64,000 nucleotides of DNA, taken from Lepisosteus oculatus. Lineage: Eukaryota; Chordata; Actinopteri; Semionotiformes; Lepisosteidae. Below the pieces are notes generated by a model. That model was given only the letters and a program-made list of their open reading frames with translations, was not told the origin of the DNA and ran no database searches. Of this stretch, positions 1 to 13,600 are shown in pieces. Position 1 is the stretch's first letter. Every line of letters begins with the position of its first letter. A program made the position numbers and the translations under genes. The stretch is taken from NCBI RefSeq assembly GCF_040954835.1, contig NC_090711.1:193501-257500 (forward strand), in the 5' to 3' direction.

Positions 1-3000
1 CTTGTGGTGTTGTCTTTGTGACATCTCCTTTCTTTCTTACTTATGCTGCTGATACATATCAATCCTTTTTCTTGCTTACATGAAAAAGAAATACAGGGAA
101 ATGTATGGTTTATTACGATATGTATTTAATTTAATATGTACTGATTTTGATGTCTCTCCAAGCTCCAAATTTAATATTTGTAACTTCCTGCAAAGAGGAC
201 ATGAGTGCACTTCAGAAATCTGCTTCTGACCATGGTCAGTTTATGAAGGAGAGCTGCACCGTGCTCTGTCTGTGATGCAGTGCTCTGAATTGTGTTGCAA
301 AGTGTTTGTTTTACCGTGCTTTGTTGGCGTCACACTGTCTCAACTATTAACATAAAATCATCCATTCATAATTAATGGTCTGTCATGTCATCTGTGGTTT
401 TATATATGAGTAATTTGATTTTAATCAATGCAAAATGCAAAGCAGTTGAGTTCATTTGTCAGCTTCTACTCTGGGTTAATGAAAGTTAATGAAAGTCTGG
501 AATCTGCATTACTTACAGCACCCAGCATCACTCACTGTCTCACACTGTAATGCTGCTAGAGATTCCTAGCTGTGCGTGTTTGCATGACCCTACCACCTTT
601 ATCCTGCAGATATTTGAAATTTATAAATATGTATCTCAATGTGTCTCTCTTCAGATTAAGGAAATCCGTTATACAGCTAAGTTCACAGGAAAAAGCAGGA
701 AGTTTTTTCCCTCTTTTCATCCTTTGCTTTCTGGATGTTTTACAAATTGTATTGCTATGTTTATTGTGAGTCCTTGGCTTTAAAATCACACTGTTGAAAG
801 AAAAGAGCCCTAGGTATGCACATGGAGTATTGTACATGACTCTATTTTTCAAAGTCTGTGCAGCAACTGGGCTAGGAGAGACAAAGTAAAACGCTTTATA
901 GGACATATCTGAAATTCTGTGATTCCTTATCTTTTTTTGTACCATCAATAAAAATCCATCACAACCCATCGAAGCTCCTACAGAAAACTCAGTGTCAGTC
1001 TTGTTTCTAAAGAGCCTGGACCAGCATCCCGGGACCTGTCAGAGTACCACAACCATTTTCATGAACCAGTCTGCGGAACAGGTCTGGTCCCTTTTCTCTC
1101 TTGTTCTTTCTATGAGACCAATGCTGAGCCAGAGATTTCAAAACAAACCGTACTGGTTCAGAAACCCAGACACAGGCCTCTCTCATCTAACAATGGTTTA
1201 AATAATAAAATTTATATATCCAGTCATGTAAACAACTCCAAGGTCCAATAAAATGGCCTCGATGAGTGATGTCAACACAGAGGGTTAAAAGGCCATGCGG
1301 CACATAAATTAAAAAGTACTACAGCACGCTGGAGTTACTGCAGAATGACAGGGAGTGCCCAAGCCTCCCGCAGCACACTTTTACTGGGACTAGAGGAATG
1401 CTGTGAGAAAGAGTGCAGCATGCAGATCTTTCTAAGGAAGCCATTGAACAGTTTAAGCCATAAATGTTTCGCTTTGCTTTTTTCTCTCAAGACACATTGT
1501 GTTTTGAATTTAACAAGAAGATTCCAGGAAAGCGGAGGGATGCAGGGGGAAGTAAGTGCCACTCTTCAGCTGACCCCTGGAATAAAATCCCAAGAGGATC
1601 AAGTTAGTCTGAAACAGGTCTGCAAGTCTGCTTTGGGTGATAGCGCAGCAGAATGGAGCCGGTTATCGGCTCTTTTTTTTCTTCTTCGGATGAATATTAA
1701 GCTTCTTTCCAGACTCTCTCAGTACTGCAGAAGCAGCAGATGAAGAAGCAGAAGCAGAAGAGGAAGAAGAAACAATGAAAACCACATACTGATGTTTACA
1801 AGAACTTCCTGTGGTGTAAACTAATGTGATTTGGAGTCAGAAGCCTTAAGTCACCAGCTGCTACCATTGTTATAAATCTGTGAGGTGCAGGAGGGAAAAA
1901 CCTGCTTCACTGTATTGGCTGTTCTGCAGTCCAGTGACAACGAATATTTGCCAGGAAGGATTTAGTGTTGGTTCTCTTTAAGCTTTTAATTTTCTCTCAA
2001 ACATGTTTCCAATTTTAGGGCTACTTTGGCAGAAACCATAAAAGCTATTAAAAGTTTATTGTTTCATAGAGTGCAGAGGACATGGACCAAAGAATACATC
2101 AAATCGAACTATGGTTTTATTTCCGGTCTCTAGGAATATAAAACCTCATGTGTAAAGTCAGAAAGAAAACTCCAGGGAAGCAAAAAGATGTATTAACTTG
2201 ACATCAGAGAACTAAAATTTAAATAATACAAAAATAGGATATAGATAATAATTAAATGACAAATGTCTAAAACATTTCTTTGAAAATCAAGCAAGTGTAC
2301 TTAAAGATGAGACCCTAAATGTCATTTTAAAAAGAAAATGTGAAGGTTAATACTCTGAAATAAGATTAATGAACTTAATTTTGAAGTGTAATTCCCTGTT
2401 TTTCAGAGGGGAAGTAAGGACTCAGGGTTGCACCTCCTTGAGGTACGGCACTCTCAAGCCTTGTCCGGACACAGGGCTTCACTGCGAGTCCCCGCCTCCC
2501 GGGGAGCTGACCTTGATCTCTTGAGAGTGCCCTGACATCCCTGCCCTCTCACCTGACCCTGTGAGTAAGATGGAGGCAGTGTGGGCTCCCAGGAGCTCCA
2601 TGCAGTAGGTGGCAGAAAAATAGTTATAAAGTTAAAAAGGTAATAAAAGAATATTATGCGTAGCTGGTCAGGATTTATTGGACTTGGGTAAGCATTCACA
2701 GCCTCCATTGGGCAATAACAACTGAGCTGATAGGTTAAAATGTGTAGAGGGACAATGACATCATAATATGGTAAAGCAAACTTTTTCATGTTACAGTATG
2801 CTCTTTATGTCACTTTTCTTTTTTTCCTTTTTTGCCACTTGGAAAAGAATAATTTATTGAGCTCTTAGAAACACAGGAACTAGCACTGATTACATTAAAC
2901 GTGTAACAGCCTGAGGAAACAGAACCTGAGATGGTTTGTCGCTTTCCTGCAGTGTGACCCTGCTGGTTAAAATCCCTTGAAGGGTCTTGTTTTTCCTTTC

Positions 3001-6000
3001 CAGTCCAACATCATGGCAGCAGGGCCAGCTCCTCTCTGCTCCCCACACTCCCATAACAAAAGCTCATTGCCCATTTCCAGTCTTTAGTAAGAGGGATTCC
3101 TAAAGGGTCGTTTGTGGATTTTCAGCTTCGCCAGCTTTTATTTACTTTTCCCTTAAGCTAAATCTGTGATTTAGTGTGCTAATTCACTGATGGGTAGTAT
3201 TCTTGAATGCATATAGTTCATTAGGGGTCATATATGTACCATTCCAGTTTCTTTAAATTTTGCTGAAATAAACATGCTGAAGGTTATTGGATATGTGGTA
3301 GATTTTTAGTGTTCTTATATTTTATAATGGTCTTTAAGACCATTCACATCATTCACACATATATTTTACATCCCTCTATCTGCTTTATGAATTCTTAAGC
3401 TGCAATTGAGGGATATTTTCTGATTTCCGATTGTAGCATCACTTTCATTCCATTCACATTCCTTTATAAAGGGGGCGAAAACTTTCATCTCGCAGTAAAG
3501 GCAATAGGGATTTCAGAGTGTCCACACTTATTTTTAATGTAAGTGAACATTTTCACTTGAATGCTATTAAAAATAGATCGAAAACATAAAAACAATGGAA
3601 AGGTATTATTGAAAAAACCATGACAAGCAAAGAAAATTGTTCTTTCTCTAAACCCTTTAATCCACCCTGACAGATCTCAAGTTTACTTTGTAGTTTCGAT
3701 GAACACTTTGTTGACTTCCAATGCAAGGACTTCTTGAATTAATTACAGGCTATTTTATAATGATCTGTAGTTAACTATTTTGCTATTTATCTTCAATCTT
3801 GTATAAATTGTGTTTGACAAGGAAATTAAATGAAAACTTAAAGACTTCAATAAGACCTGTTCTAAATTATACTGACTCACACCAAACCCATGTTGCTGAT
3901 TATAACTAGCATTCAGTATTTGTGACCTGGACATTTTCATATACCAAGATCCATTTAACTTTAGTAAAATGTAATTTGCCTGCATATTCTTAAAAACATG
4001 TATCTTGATTATTTTCAACAGTTACTAAATAATGAGGTGACTGTGCCTGACAGCACAAAATCCGAGCAATAAAATTCATTTTAATAGCTTTGGAATGTTA
4101 ATGACACCAGTGTTTGCTCTTTCACTGTTTAAACAGACTGTGCCACATGGATTGTTACAGAGAGTACTGCAAAATTGGCACTCACTTCGATTTTAATTTA
4201 TTTAAATGTAGAAATGATGACAGGGTTAAAATATGTAAAATTATAATGACTGAAATTAAACCCAGCCAATGTCACAATCCAGAGCTCACAGAGTCAATCT
4301 CTTCTTTCTTCTCAGTCTTCTATAACCACAAAAGGACTTGGTGAAGTGAATGATTTGTGCACAATGTTTTGTTTACAAGATTTGGTCTAAGCTCTTAATT
4401 ACCCCAAACCTGATTAGGCAACAGCAATACAGAGTCCAGCTGCAACTGGTTTCATTTCCAAATACTCCTTAGAAAAACTGGACAGCTATCAGGTATGCAA
4501 ATACGTCTTGTGGTTTTAATTCCTGTTGATGAGCTTTACTGCCAAGTTGCATCCCAGGCCGTTTGAGAGTTTTGAAATTGTAAGTGTACAAGCACTCAGA
4601 CTTCTGTTTTGTTCCATGCAGTGTATCGGTGCAGATTTCCTTGACTCTTAAAGAACATTCTCTAGGAACGAGCCAAACCAAGTCAGAAACAGCCCCCCTT
4701 CAACTTCAGCTATGTTTTTTTGCTGTTAGATGCTCTTCTGGAATTTCATTGTTTGCATTACTATTAGGAACAAATATGATTGTGTGACTGTGAGGTTTTT
4801 GGAAACAGGAACAGACTTCATTCTGCTGAAACACTTCACCTGCTTCAATGGCAGAATTGTATTTCTGTTTCACAGCCTTCAGTTAGAGAGATGAGACCCT
4901 GTGTTTGGATCAGTGGTTGTGTGTTCATGTCTTCATGGGTTTGCAGTCAGTTTGAATGTGCATGTTTGTGTTTCTCTTGTCTTTCACTTTGACCCTGTCT
5001 TGGACCCAACTGGCAGGAAAGAAATAGATTGCCAAATAGATTCAGACTTGTGGAAAGCTTAGCAGAATGCTACACATATTGATACAGGAAAAAAATATTT
5101 GAAAGAAAGTTTCACATTTAATGAAATCATCTGTACAACCAGATATGTAAAAATGAGGCTGATGTTTCGTTTTTCTCCTGAAAACTGCCGCAATGATCTG
5201 TTGTCTGAAATCTACTGTGTGCTTAAACAAAGAGAGTCAAAAGTAGAAATTCTGTTCGCCACTGTGAGTGTGAGCCAAACGCAACCTCAGTTAAACTCAG
5301 AAAGGCAGTGCACACAGTTGTGTAAGCAACAACTACATAACACCTAGAAATCAAGAGGTCTTCTACACCGTTAAGCCTTGATTTTTGCTGTCATGTATAA
5401 GTATTTATATTTATGGTACTTTTGAGTCCTGGGATCCACGGTGCCAGTTGGGAGACAGTGGAAATCTGGGGTGCTGCTGTGTACCTGGGGCTTCCCCTGC
5501 AGTTGTCTGACTATACTTGAGGCTTTCTAGGGAGGAGGGTGAAAAAAGTGGCACAGAGTGAGACAGAAGTGTGGATTTTATGTGAGGTGCGGAAATGTTG
5601 TTTTGTTTTTTGGAGTATTTTTTAAAAAGCAATACAATTTTTTTTAAAGTTATATTAAAAGCATTAGTTCCATGAGTGCAATGAAGAAATCATTAAAATT
5701 GGGAAAATGCCTATAAATGAAGATAGAAATGTATAATTCCGCTGGCAAAATTATCAGGGCACATTTTGGTCATGCAGTGTTGCAATCAATATGCAGTACT
5801 TAGGCAGCCAAAGTACTGCCCCTGTTGCCCTCAGAGCTGCTCTGGAGATCCTCTGAGTCTAGTTAAATCTCACGTGGAGGTAGGAATCAAACACCAAGCC
5901 TGTTCAACTCAGTGTAAAACACGGAACATCAACAAGCAAGTAAAAACAATGAGCAAATAATTAAACAATGTGCGCACACTTCCGTTTCAATTCACATTCA

Positions 6001-6861
6001 GTACCAATTCATAACAGACCTCTCGAAACTTCACAACAAATAAGCCAAATCTTTCTCGATGCCAAGCACCGATTACTGTGGTATCCAAAATATTATTCAT
6101 GTATGCTAAAGTTGGCCAAAACATCGTCTTTTTATAACGAGCAGTGCAGAAAAGTTTTAAAAATCCAGAGTTGGTGGACGAAAATTGATCCCCAAAATCA
6201 AATGGCAATGCTTTTGTACCTTCTAACATATGGCTTTCATTGTTATGATATATTAATATTCAAAATATTTTCATATCTGCAAGTACTTCAAATAAAGCAT
6301 TCAAGCGATATATTTTTGTCTTGTTACCAGTAGAAACCCATTAAGAGGGCCTGCGCGTGTGGAGAGCCATTTCTGTTATGATGAACCACCAACACAGCCT
6401 GCTGCTGTTCGGATCACAGCTCTTCTGGAGGTATTTTATTTCCTAGCCAGGAAGACATTAATTTCATAAATATGAATTAATCTAGTTCACTCCTTACATC
6501 TGCCGAAACTCTTTCCAACTTCTCTTACACCTGCTTGCAGAAGTGAATTTGCACTGGGAAGATTGCAGACAGAGAGATTTCAGTCTACTCACTGAAAAAT
6601 TAGCAAAATGCTGTGAAGGATGGAGCGTGATGCAGCCCACAACATACAGTAGTTCTGGTCACTAGCTCAGATCTTCTGATAACGCTGGCCATACTGTAGC
6701 TCATAGTAAGACTGGCTTCCACTTGCAGTGCTGAGAATATATTCTTTGACCCAAAACATTTGATTTTCATAAAAATCTGAGTAAAAGATTAAGGTAACCT
6801 GATTTAAAGGTAAAAAAAATAAATACGATATTTTTGGATTAATAACAATCATCCAACACCC
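1..6861. other. Intergenic DNA downstream of gdf5, no gene recognised
   Basis: I see no open frame with recognisable protein similarity on either strand; the frames present are short and scattered. Small local structures include an imperfect purine-rich GAA/GCA simple repeat at about 1728-1773 and a perfect 12-base inverted repeat at 2447-2458 and 2520-2531. A GC-richer patch lies around 2440-2620. The rest is AT-rich with no clear repeat boundaries. A distal exon of a neighbouring gene or a regulatory element could be hidden here without being visible by eye. Confidence 0.5.
1728..1773 (+). repeat. Imperfect purine-rich GAA/GCA simple repeat
   Basis: A run of about 46 bases consists mostly of GAA, GCA and GGA triplets. 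It reads as a short degenerate microsatellite in intergenic DNA. No coding context supports translation. Confidence 0.6.
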
Positions 6862-7182
6862 GGGCAGCACGGTGGAGCAGTGGTTAGCATTACTGCCTTG
6901 TGGTGTTGGGGCCCTGGGTTCAATTCCTGGCCTGGGGTGCTGTCTGTGGGGACTTTGTATGTATTCTCCCTGAGTGCACATGTGCTCCTGTTTCCTGGTA
7001 GGTTAGTGGGCTTCTGGGAAAATGGGTCCTGGTGTGAGACTGTGCATGTCTGTATTGTGTGTGCCCTGCTATGGACTGGTGTCCCATCCAGGGTGTACCT
7101 TGCCTTGTGCCTGTTGCTTGCTGAAATAGGCTCTGGCTCCCCCATGACCCTGACTTGGAAGAAGCAGTTAAAAAATGGATTG
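6862..7182 (+). mobile_element. tRNA-derived SINE, family A, copy 1
   Basis: The left end has a tRNA-like head with a pol III A-box-like segment (GTGGAGCAGTGGTTAG, near 6871-6886) and a B box (GGTTCAATTCC, 6917-6927). The body has the TGGACTGGTGTCCCATCCAGGG-type segment and ends near CCCTGACTTGGAAGAAGCAG. I recognise this as a SINE type common in fish. Other copies lie in this window at about 26241, 45424, 51925 (reverse) and 57645 (reverse). Exact ends and target-site duplications were not resolved. Confidence 0.85.
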
Positions 7183-7199
7183 CTTTCTATTTGATCCAA

Positions 7200-7710
7200 C
7201 ACTAAACATCCTTGCATGAATAAGTCTGTGAACCATTCAAAAAATGGAGGAACCACCTTGTGCACCAATGACTTCAGAAAAGGTATTTTCTTCAACTGTT
7301 AATCCTTCTCTTTGCAACAGTGTTAAAGAAATTGGGGCCCATTTCTCCTTACAGACCTGCTTCAAGTCAGTAACTTTTGCAGATTTCCTAGCATGAACAG
7401 TTTGCTTCGGGTCCTACCATAACATTTCAAGTCATACTTACCTGATCAATCCAAGCCTTTTTGCTGTAGATCTGCTTACGATCATTGTCTTGCTGCAGAA
7501 CCCACTTCCAGTCAGCATCCCCTGATGATCTTGGCAGGATGACAAGTCCTGGGTAGAGTCTCAGGGTCTTGAATATTTTCCATTTGCAGACTGTATGTCC
7601 TACAGTGGATGGACAGAGACTTAAATCTTTAGAAATCATTATGTTACCCTCTATAGACTGAAGAGCATCTGCCATGTTTCCACCACTCTGTAGGGTTCTT
7701 AAATATAGTA
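7200..7710 (-). pseudogene. Decayed Tc1-like transposase remnant with internal deletion
   Basis: Read on the minus strand, about 7675-7427 encodes a segment resembling the Tc1 transposase DNA-binding helix-turn-helix (ISKDLSLCPSTVGHTVCKWK). It is followed directly by a segment resembling the catalytic DDE region around its second aspartate (WKWVLQQDNDRKQ; the family norm is QDNDPKH). In an intact Tc1 transposase these segments are far apart, so most of the middle is missing. The flanking 7200-7420 looks like further degraded element sequence. I could not define terminal inverted repeats. Tc1-like transposases cut and paste DNA at TA sites; this copy cannot encode an active enzyme. The call rests on remembered family motifs. 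Confidence 0.6.
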
Positions 7711-10594
7711 TATAGGTCGTATGTCCTATATAATGGCCAGAAACAAACCTTCCCTGCCCAAACTAATCCCTGGTTCACTTGTAATCAAATTATTTAACCA
7801 CGTGATAACAATTAGCATCTTAACTGCATCTATGTCAACTAAGGGTTCACTTATTATTTCACAAAAACTGGTTCTTAATAATTTGATTTCTACTACTCCA
7901 CACACAACTGAATCTCGAGAAACATTGAATAGATAAACATAAGCCATTAAGGTTATTTCCAAAAAAATCCAGTTTTAAAAAGACAAGGATATCATGGTAA
8001 AGACTTTTAATTCCCATAATTATATTGGGGGTTTTCAAACTAGGAACTGGCCAGGAGCTGGAGTATGGCTCTTATGTCCCAACAACGGTGTAAAGCCCAG
8101 CACCTCCGATCAGCACAAAGGATTAATAAACTTAGCTCCCTGCCCTGTCATTAGCCTGATAATGAATGCATTCAGTAAAGTGTGGAAAAGCAGCCTGCTG
8201 TTCGTCAGCTCAGAGGGTGGCAGTCATCACCTTACGGCAGGCCAGCTCCACTGCTCCCTGAAAGAAGGCCCTCTTTCACCCTCTCTTCATTGGCCACCTT
8301 CATTAAATACCCACTATCATCATGAGTCCCACTTCTCCGAAAGTGAAACAATAGTATCAATTATGTTGCCAAGACCTGAAGTCTTTTGTATTTCTCTCCC
8401 TTTCCCCTCTCTGCTCCCTCTCTCTGTTCTCTGCTCTCTCTGAGCACATTTATATTGTGCTGGTACCCCATCTGTCTTCTATTTGCAGAGCTGAGAAGCC
8501 CCGCATGGAGTGCTGGCCTTTGTCCACACAACTCATGTGTGGAAAGTCACAGCAGCCCTTAGCTGAGAGGTGGGGACTGTGGAGCTGTGACAAAGAAAAA
8601 AGGGGGTGACATGTCTGAGACAGTCTAGTCTCTCTAACTGCAGATATAGAGCAGAAGGTTGTCCATACCTCTGCATGGCCTATAAACATGAGCTTCTAGT
8701 TAACAGAACCCTTCTAAATATGTAAAACATCAACATGTTTTGGAAAGAACAACAAAAAATAATTTTACTTTAGTGACTGCTTTCCTTGGATTTTTTAAAG
8801 GTCCATGCAATTTATATAACTGAGTACTAGAAGTCATGATTAAGCTAGGTGAAGCCCTACTTTTACTTCAATGCCGCACAATATACATTTCTGTCTTTGC
8901 TGCAGTGCCTTGCTGATGTTTTATAAATTAATACATTAATAATAATGAATACTTGAGGGAAAGGCTCCAATTCCCAAATATACCTCACCACTATCGTCTC
9001 TCTAGCCAAGGAGATAGAGCCAAAGACATGAAACTGGTATCTGAAGTCCTTCTTTCTTGTTTTTCTTTACTATTGTTAAATAATGTTGCTTCCATAGCGT
9101 GCTCTAATCCTTCAGCTGCTTTGCACCACTGGCAGATAATGAATGATCACGGAAACAGACAAAGTGCTATCAGGCAGAATCCAGGGCCTGACAGAGTGTG
9201 GAGGGGTGCCACCACACCTGCAGTGGTGGGTAAATCGTTTACTGGAAAGTGGGCAAATTAGTGAGCTTTTAAAATGTCATTATAAAAGTAGATAGATGAA
9301 TAGAGCAGGAATGAAGAGGGTGTGAATTTTAAAACTTTAGCTCCTTAAATTCTACAACAGATATTTGTAAGGGCAGGTATGCAATAACACTGTTACAGTC
9401 AGTAAGCACCGTAGCCAGGATACGCACTTATCCTTAAAGAAAGAATTGTAAGAAGAATTGTATGCCAGTTTGAGAATGATGTTATAGTGTCAGGTACTTA
9501 CCTAGAAACGTAACTCGAAGCTTCTACACATAGCGTCATTATTGCTTTAATTAACCACCACAATTACCAACAAGACTTCCTTTATTCCTCATATACAGTA
9601 CCTGTATATATCTTGTTTCTAATTCTAAGACAATTTGAAAGCCTTTAGTAATGCAATGCAATTTATAAATACAAGGCAACGATGATATGCAAGGAGCCCT
9701 TTATATGATATTATTTTAATAATCACTTGCAGCATTACAAAAGTAACTTCCAGCACTTCTTAATGCTATCAGTCATGATGCTAACAGATTTACCATATCA
9801 CTGCTTTATGAAAATATTTTCTTTTTTTAATTCTTCGATTCATAAAGGCCACCTCTGACTGAAGCCGTGCAAAAGGAAATGGTTTCAGAAAGAGCACATA
9901 TTTTCTTACTTCACAAAGCTGTATTTGCCTAGCACCTTGCAGAGAGAAAAACTGTGTTTTCTTAATGACTAGTAATGGGTGAGAATGTCAGTGTGATCAT
10001 GTGACCTGAGGCCCCTCGATGTGCAAAGTTTACTCTAAATGCCAGATGCAGCAGCTCTTAGAAAGTAATACAACTGAATTTGAGAGAGTAGGAACTGGGA
10101 ACAGACTGCTTCTTGTCTGGGAGCTCTCGGGACCACAGTTCAAACTCAGACCCAGATTGCCAGATAAAAACACTTACGTTGGGATACTTACCCTCTTCTT
10201 TTTAATATCCCTTTTAAAGCTCTCTTTCAATGTTGACATTACCACTCAGTGGGCTCAAGGGTGGATGGCAATCTATTCATTTGTTTTGTCCCTCTGTGAA
10301 CCACTGGGCAGTCTTACTGAGCTGGTGCTCATGCTAACAGGTCACATAATTTATATAATTTATCAAGCAGTTTAAAACTGCTCCGTCAAGATGGAGTGAA
10401 CACCAAAGAATACCCAGTCAGGACCTCTCAAAGTGCCTTACTGCCTGAAGAGATCATGGTCATTGTATGTACAATTCAGGACAGACACTTAAATGCTTGC
10501 TTTTCGAGTGTTTTGATCAGTTAGAAAAAAGAATTAATAAACACTTTGCGCTAACATGTTCCTCTTCTAAGTAGGGCTCCAGCTCAGGTATCAA
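7711..10594. other. Intergenic DNA, no gene recognised
   Basis: No recognisable coding exon is seen. The stretch around 8050-8350 is of mixed composition with homeodomain-like ATTA cores. It reads more like ordinary or regulatory non-coding DNA than a repeat, but sequence alone cannot show conservation. Confidence 0.45.
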
Positions 10595-10640
10595 ACTAAA
10601 TGACCAGAATGGCCTCTTTTCTTCTGTTCTTTCAATCTTC
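10595..10640 (+). repeat. Short fragment of fish interspersed repeat family C
   Basis: The segment reading TGACCAGAATGGCCTCTTTT followed by CTTCTGTTCTTTC resembles the conserved tail of a fish interspersed repeat. The same tail is seen more clearly at 26903-26980 and, reversed, at 35258-35345. It is a short fragment, so the assignment is tentative. Confidence 0.45.
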
Positions 10641-13600
10641 TCAGCACGTTCAGGCTCGACAGAAGCCATGAGATATCAATAACATGGTAGCCTGTCATGA
10701 AAGACGCAATTTATTTTGGTTGCTACAAAGTATCCTCAACATATATGAAGAACATCCGGCAGCATATCTTTCCCTGGAATAGCACAGACGCAGAGACCAT
10801 GTAGCACAACACGGAAGACACAAGACAGATTGCTTTAATATTGCTGCACTAATATTTATGTATTGTTTCCTGTTGGAAGGACAGTGGAAAAACAGCTACT
10901 GCACCTGCTCCTAATTTGTTAGTCTTTCTCATATTCATTGCATTCTTGAGATACATTGAGCCAGTGGGCCAACAAGGTCAGGGAGTATTTACTCATGAGA
11001 TGCTGCTTGCCCACCTCTGTGCTCTGAGCAGCCTGAGGTAGTGTCAAATGCTCAGCTCAGCTGCCGAAGTGCTACTGGAATGAATAAAGACAAAATACTG
11101 TATGTATACAGTTTGTACCTGGACATTTATTTTTAAATCATGTCCTGCGATCTAGATTATTGGTTATTTTATACTTGTAATTGATAATAAAAATGTGATG
11201 GTACAGACACAGAAGTTTCAGAACTGGAATAAAAATAGTTATATTTCATGTTTTCATATTTCATATGTGACCAAGGGTTGAAATAGCGTATTGATAAAGT
11301 GATCAGATCATAGTGCTCACTTTCAATGAAAGTCTTCATATTCTTCTTCAGAGTCTTCTTATTTCCAAACAAGAGCATGATTACACTACCACTGCTGTTT
11401 GCATGGACCTCAAAGCCACCCAATGGTACGTGAACATTCTGAGTACCACTGTTATTTTATTACAACTAAAAAAGCAGCTGATGAAGTTTTAAAATTCTCT
11501 GTAAACCACCAACCATGGGCTCCTCCCTGCCGCTGCCTCCTCAGACTAAACAAAATCACATTGTCCGGACAACGTGCACAATGGCTTTTTCAGCTCCAAC
11601 CTTCAGTGCAACAGCAAGGAGTGCAGAAATGCAGAAGTGCCTGTAGAAAAACACGAGCTTGGAATCTTATTTATCCAGGCACAGGACACATATCCCCCTC
11701 CTTTGTGCAGAGGACTGTGGAGAAAGAGAGGAACTGTTAACATCTAAACTAATGGACTGGAGTGCTTAGATTTCTAAACCTTTCACTTTTTAATAACACT
11801 CCTAAATCCCCAGTCACACTTCAACCTGTACACCAATCTTCTAGCTTGCACACATTTACAAAAATTACATCGTTTGAAGTAACATTTGCTACAGGTTTAA
11901 ACGTGCCTTAAATCCTCTGTTGGTACTTTGCTCGACCTCAAAGCAAGATCTTATAATTGGCTTTGAGCACACAATTAGCTGAGTGTATGTCCCAGAGACA
12001 TACTGATGTTTTCTTTTTTCTTCAATAAATATTGCTGATTTCTTTTTCTTCTCTTTGGTTACTTTGGTCTGGCCAGCATTCAAGTGTAGATTTCCCAAGG
12101 TGAAAAGACCAATTCATTAGGGCACAGCATAAATCCATCCAGCAAATTCATCCCCAGGCATTACAGTTGTTCTAGGCCTCCACTGAAAACAATGTGGAAT
12201 TTGTTGGGAATTATCGATCATAGTTTTTCTTAAGCCTTCCCATCTTCTCACATGGCAGCTGAAGGAAGGGAGAGGTGTTTGAAGACTCATACCAATGTTG
12301 TGATTTTAATCAGGAGACGAATAGTCAACTAAAGTGTATCTTCACAGAGGACACTGAACCTTTATTCCAGTGCAAAATGTGTTTCCCCCTTTCTAACTCT
12401 AAATGGATCCTGATATTTTTCCAGTAGAATATCAGGCAACCTGTCCGTGATTAGACAGATCCTGGTGAGGCTCACAACGTGGTGTATAAAGTGGACCTGC
12501 AGCCTGGACAGGATTAGAAGAAACAAGGACACCCAGCGAAAGCACCAGGAACCAGAAAAGAATATGCAGATTTCACATTACAGATGACCCAGCATGGAAT
12601 CACACCCAGTGATTCCAGTTAAGCCCCAGTGCCAAACCGTTGATTAATAAATGAATAAAGTATAATTGCTGAGTAAATTACATTTACAGTTTCTTGGCCA
12701 TATCTTGTAGCAGAAAAAAGTAAAACAAAATCCTCTTATTTCAGTTTTATTCCATGCCACCTCTTGCTGTTTTTTATATGTATAGTACAGGTAAAGTCTG
12801 CATTGAATTTATTGTGGTTATGTTAGAGGTGCCGGGAGAATATTATAGTTGAGATTGTAATTCTCTGCAGAAACACAAATGTTGTAATAGAACTCTCGTA
12901 GTGAAAAGTATTGAAATGTTATACTTCCCTGAAATAAAATGCAAAGGGGGACACTATTTCAAACCAATGTGCAAGAAGGAGCAGATGCAGCTCTCCTTTC
13001 TGAGCAGTGCTGGTTGGTCACTGCTGATACCATGTGTTTTTGCAAAGCCAGCTAGGTTTATGCTCGGGCAAGTACTTGTCAAAATACCACTGTAATTGCT
13101 GAACTATAGGTTACACAGCACACATGCGTATTTTATGCAGGAAATGACATAATTGTGTACATGGAGTTTAGGCAGCCGTTCAACTACTAACGGGCAAGCA
13201 TTGTTGAAAATGGCATAACGCTCTGTTTACCCACTCGGCTTAAGTTTCATACTTCAGCCAAATGCAATAAAATTTAACAAAACATACCTGTATTCTATTT
13301 AAACCCCAATGCAAGCTCCAGTACAGTTCATTTGAGAGTTGATGCAGCGCCAGTAAGTCCCAAAGGATACGGTCCTGCCTGCAGAAAACAAATATCAACA
13401 GCTGTTTCACTGCAACAACACTATACAGAGAGCATGACTGTGCACAAGGAAGCCAAATAGACACTAGAGCTACACAGAACATACTGTCCACACTAGGACT
13501 CCACTGCAACATCAGCAACATCCATCTCTGGTCTGTCCGTGCTCTGTGACAGTGAGCATGCTGTAGCATGATTATGCCGGCAGAAGAGAGACCATAAATC

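Noticed and set aside
5968-6333. Plus-strand frame of 121 codons in AT-rich DNA
   Set aside because: No domain, no codon bias and no splice context; length is within chance for six frames of a 64 kb AT-rich window.
6849-7295. Minus-strand frame of 148 codons
   Set aside because: It lies across a family A SINE and the neighbouring Tc1 relic; it is repeat-derived with no protein family.
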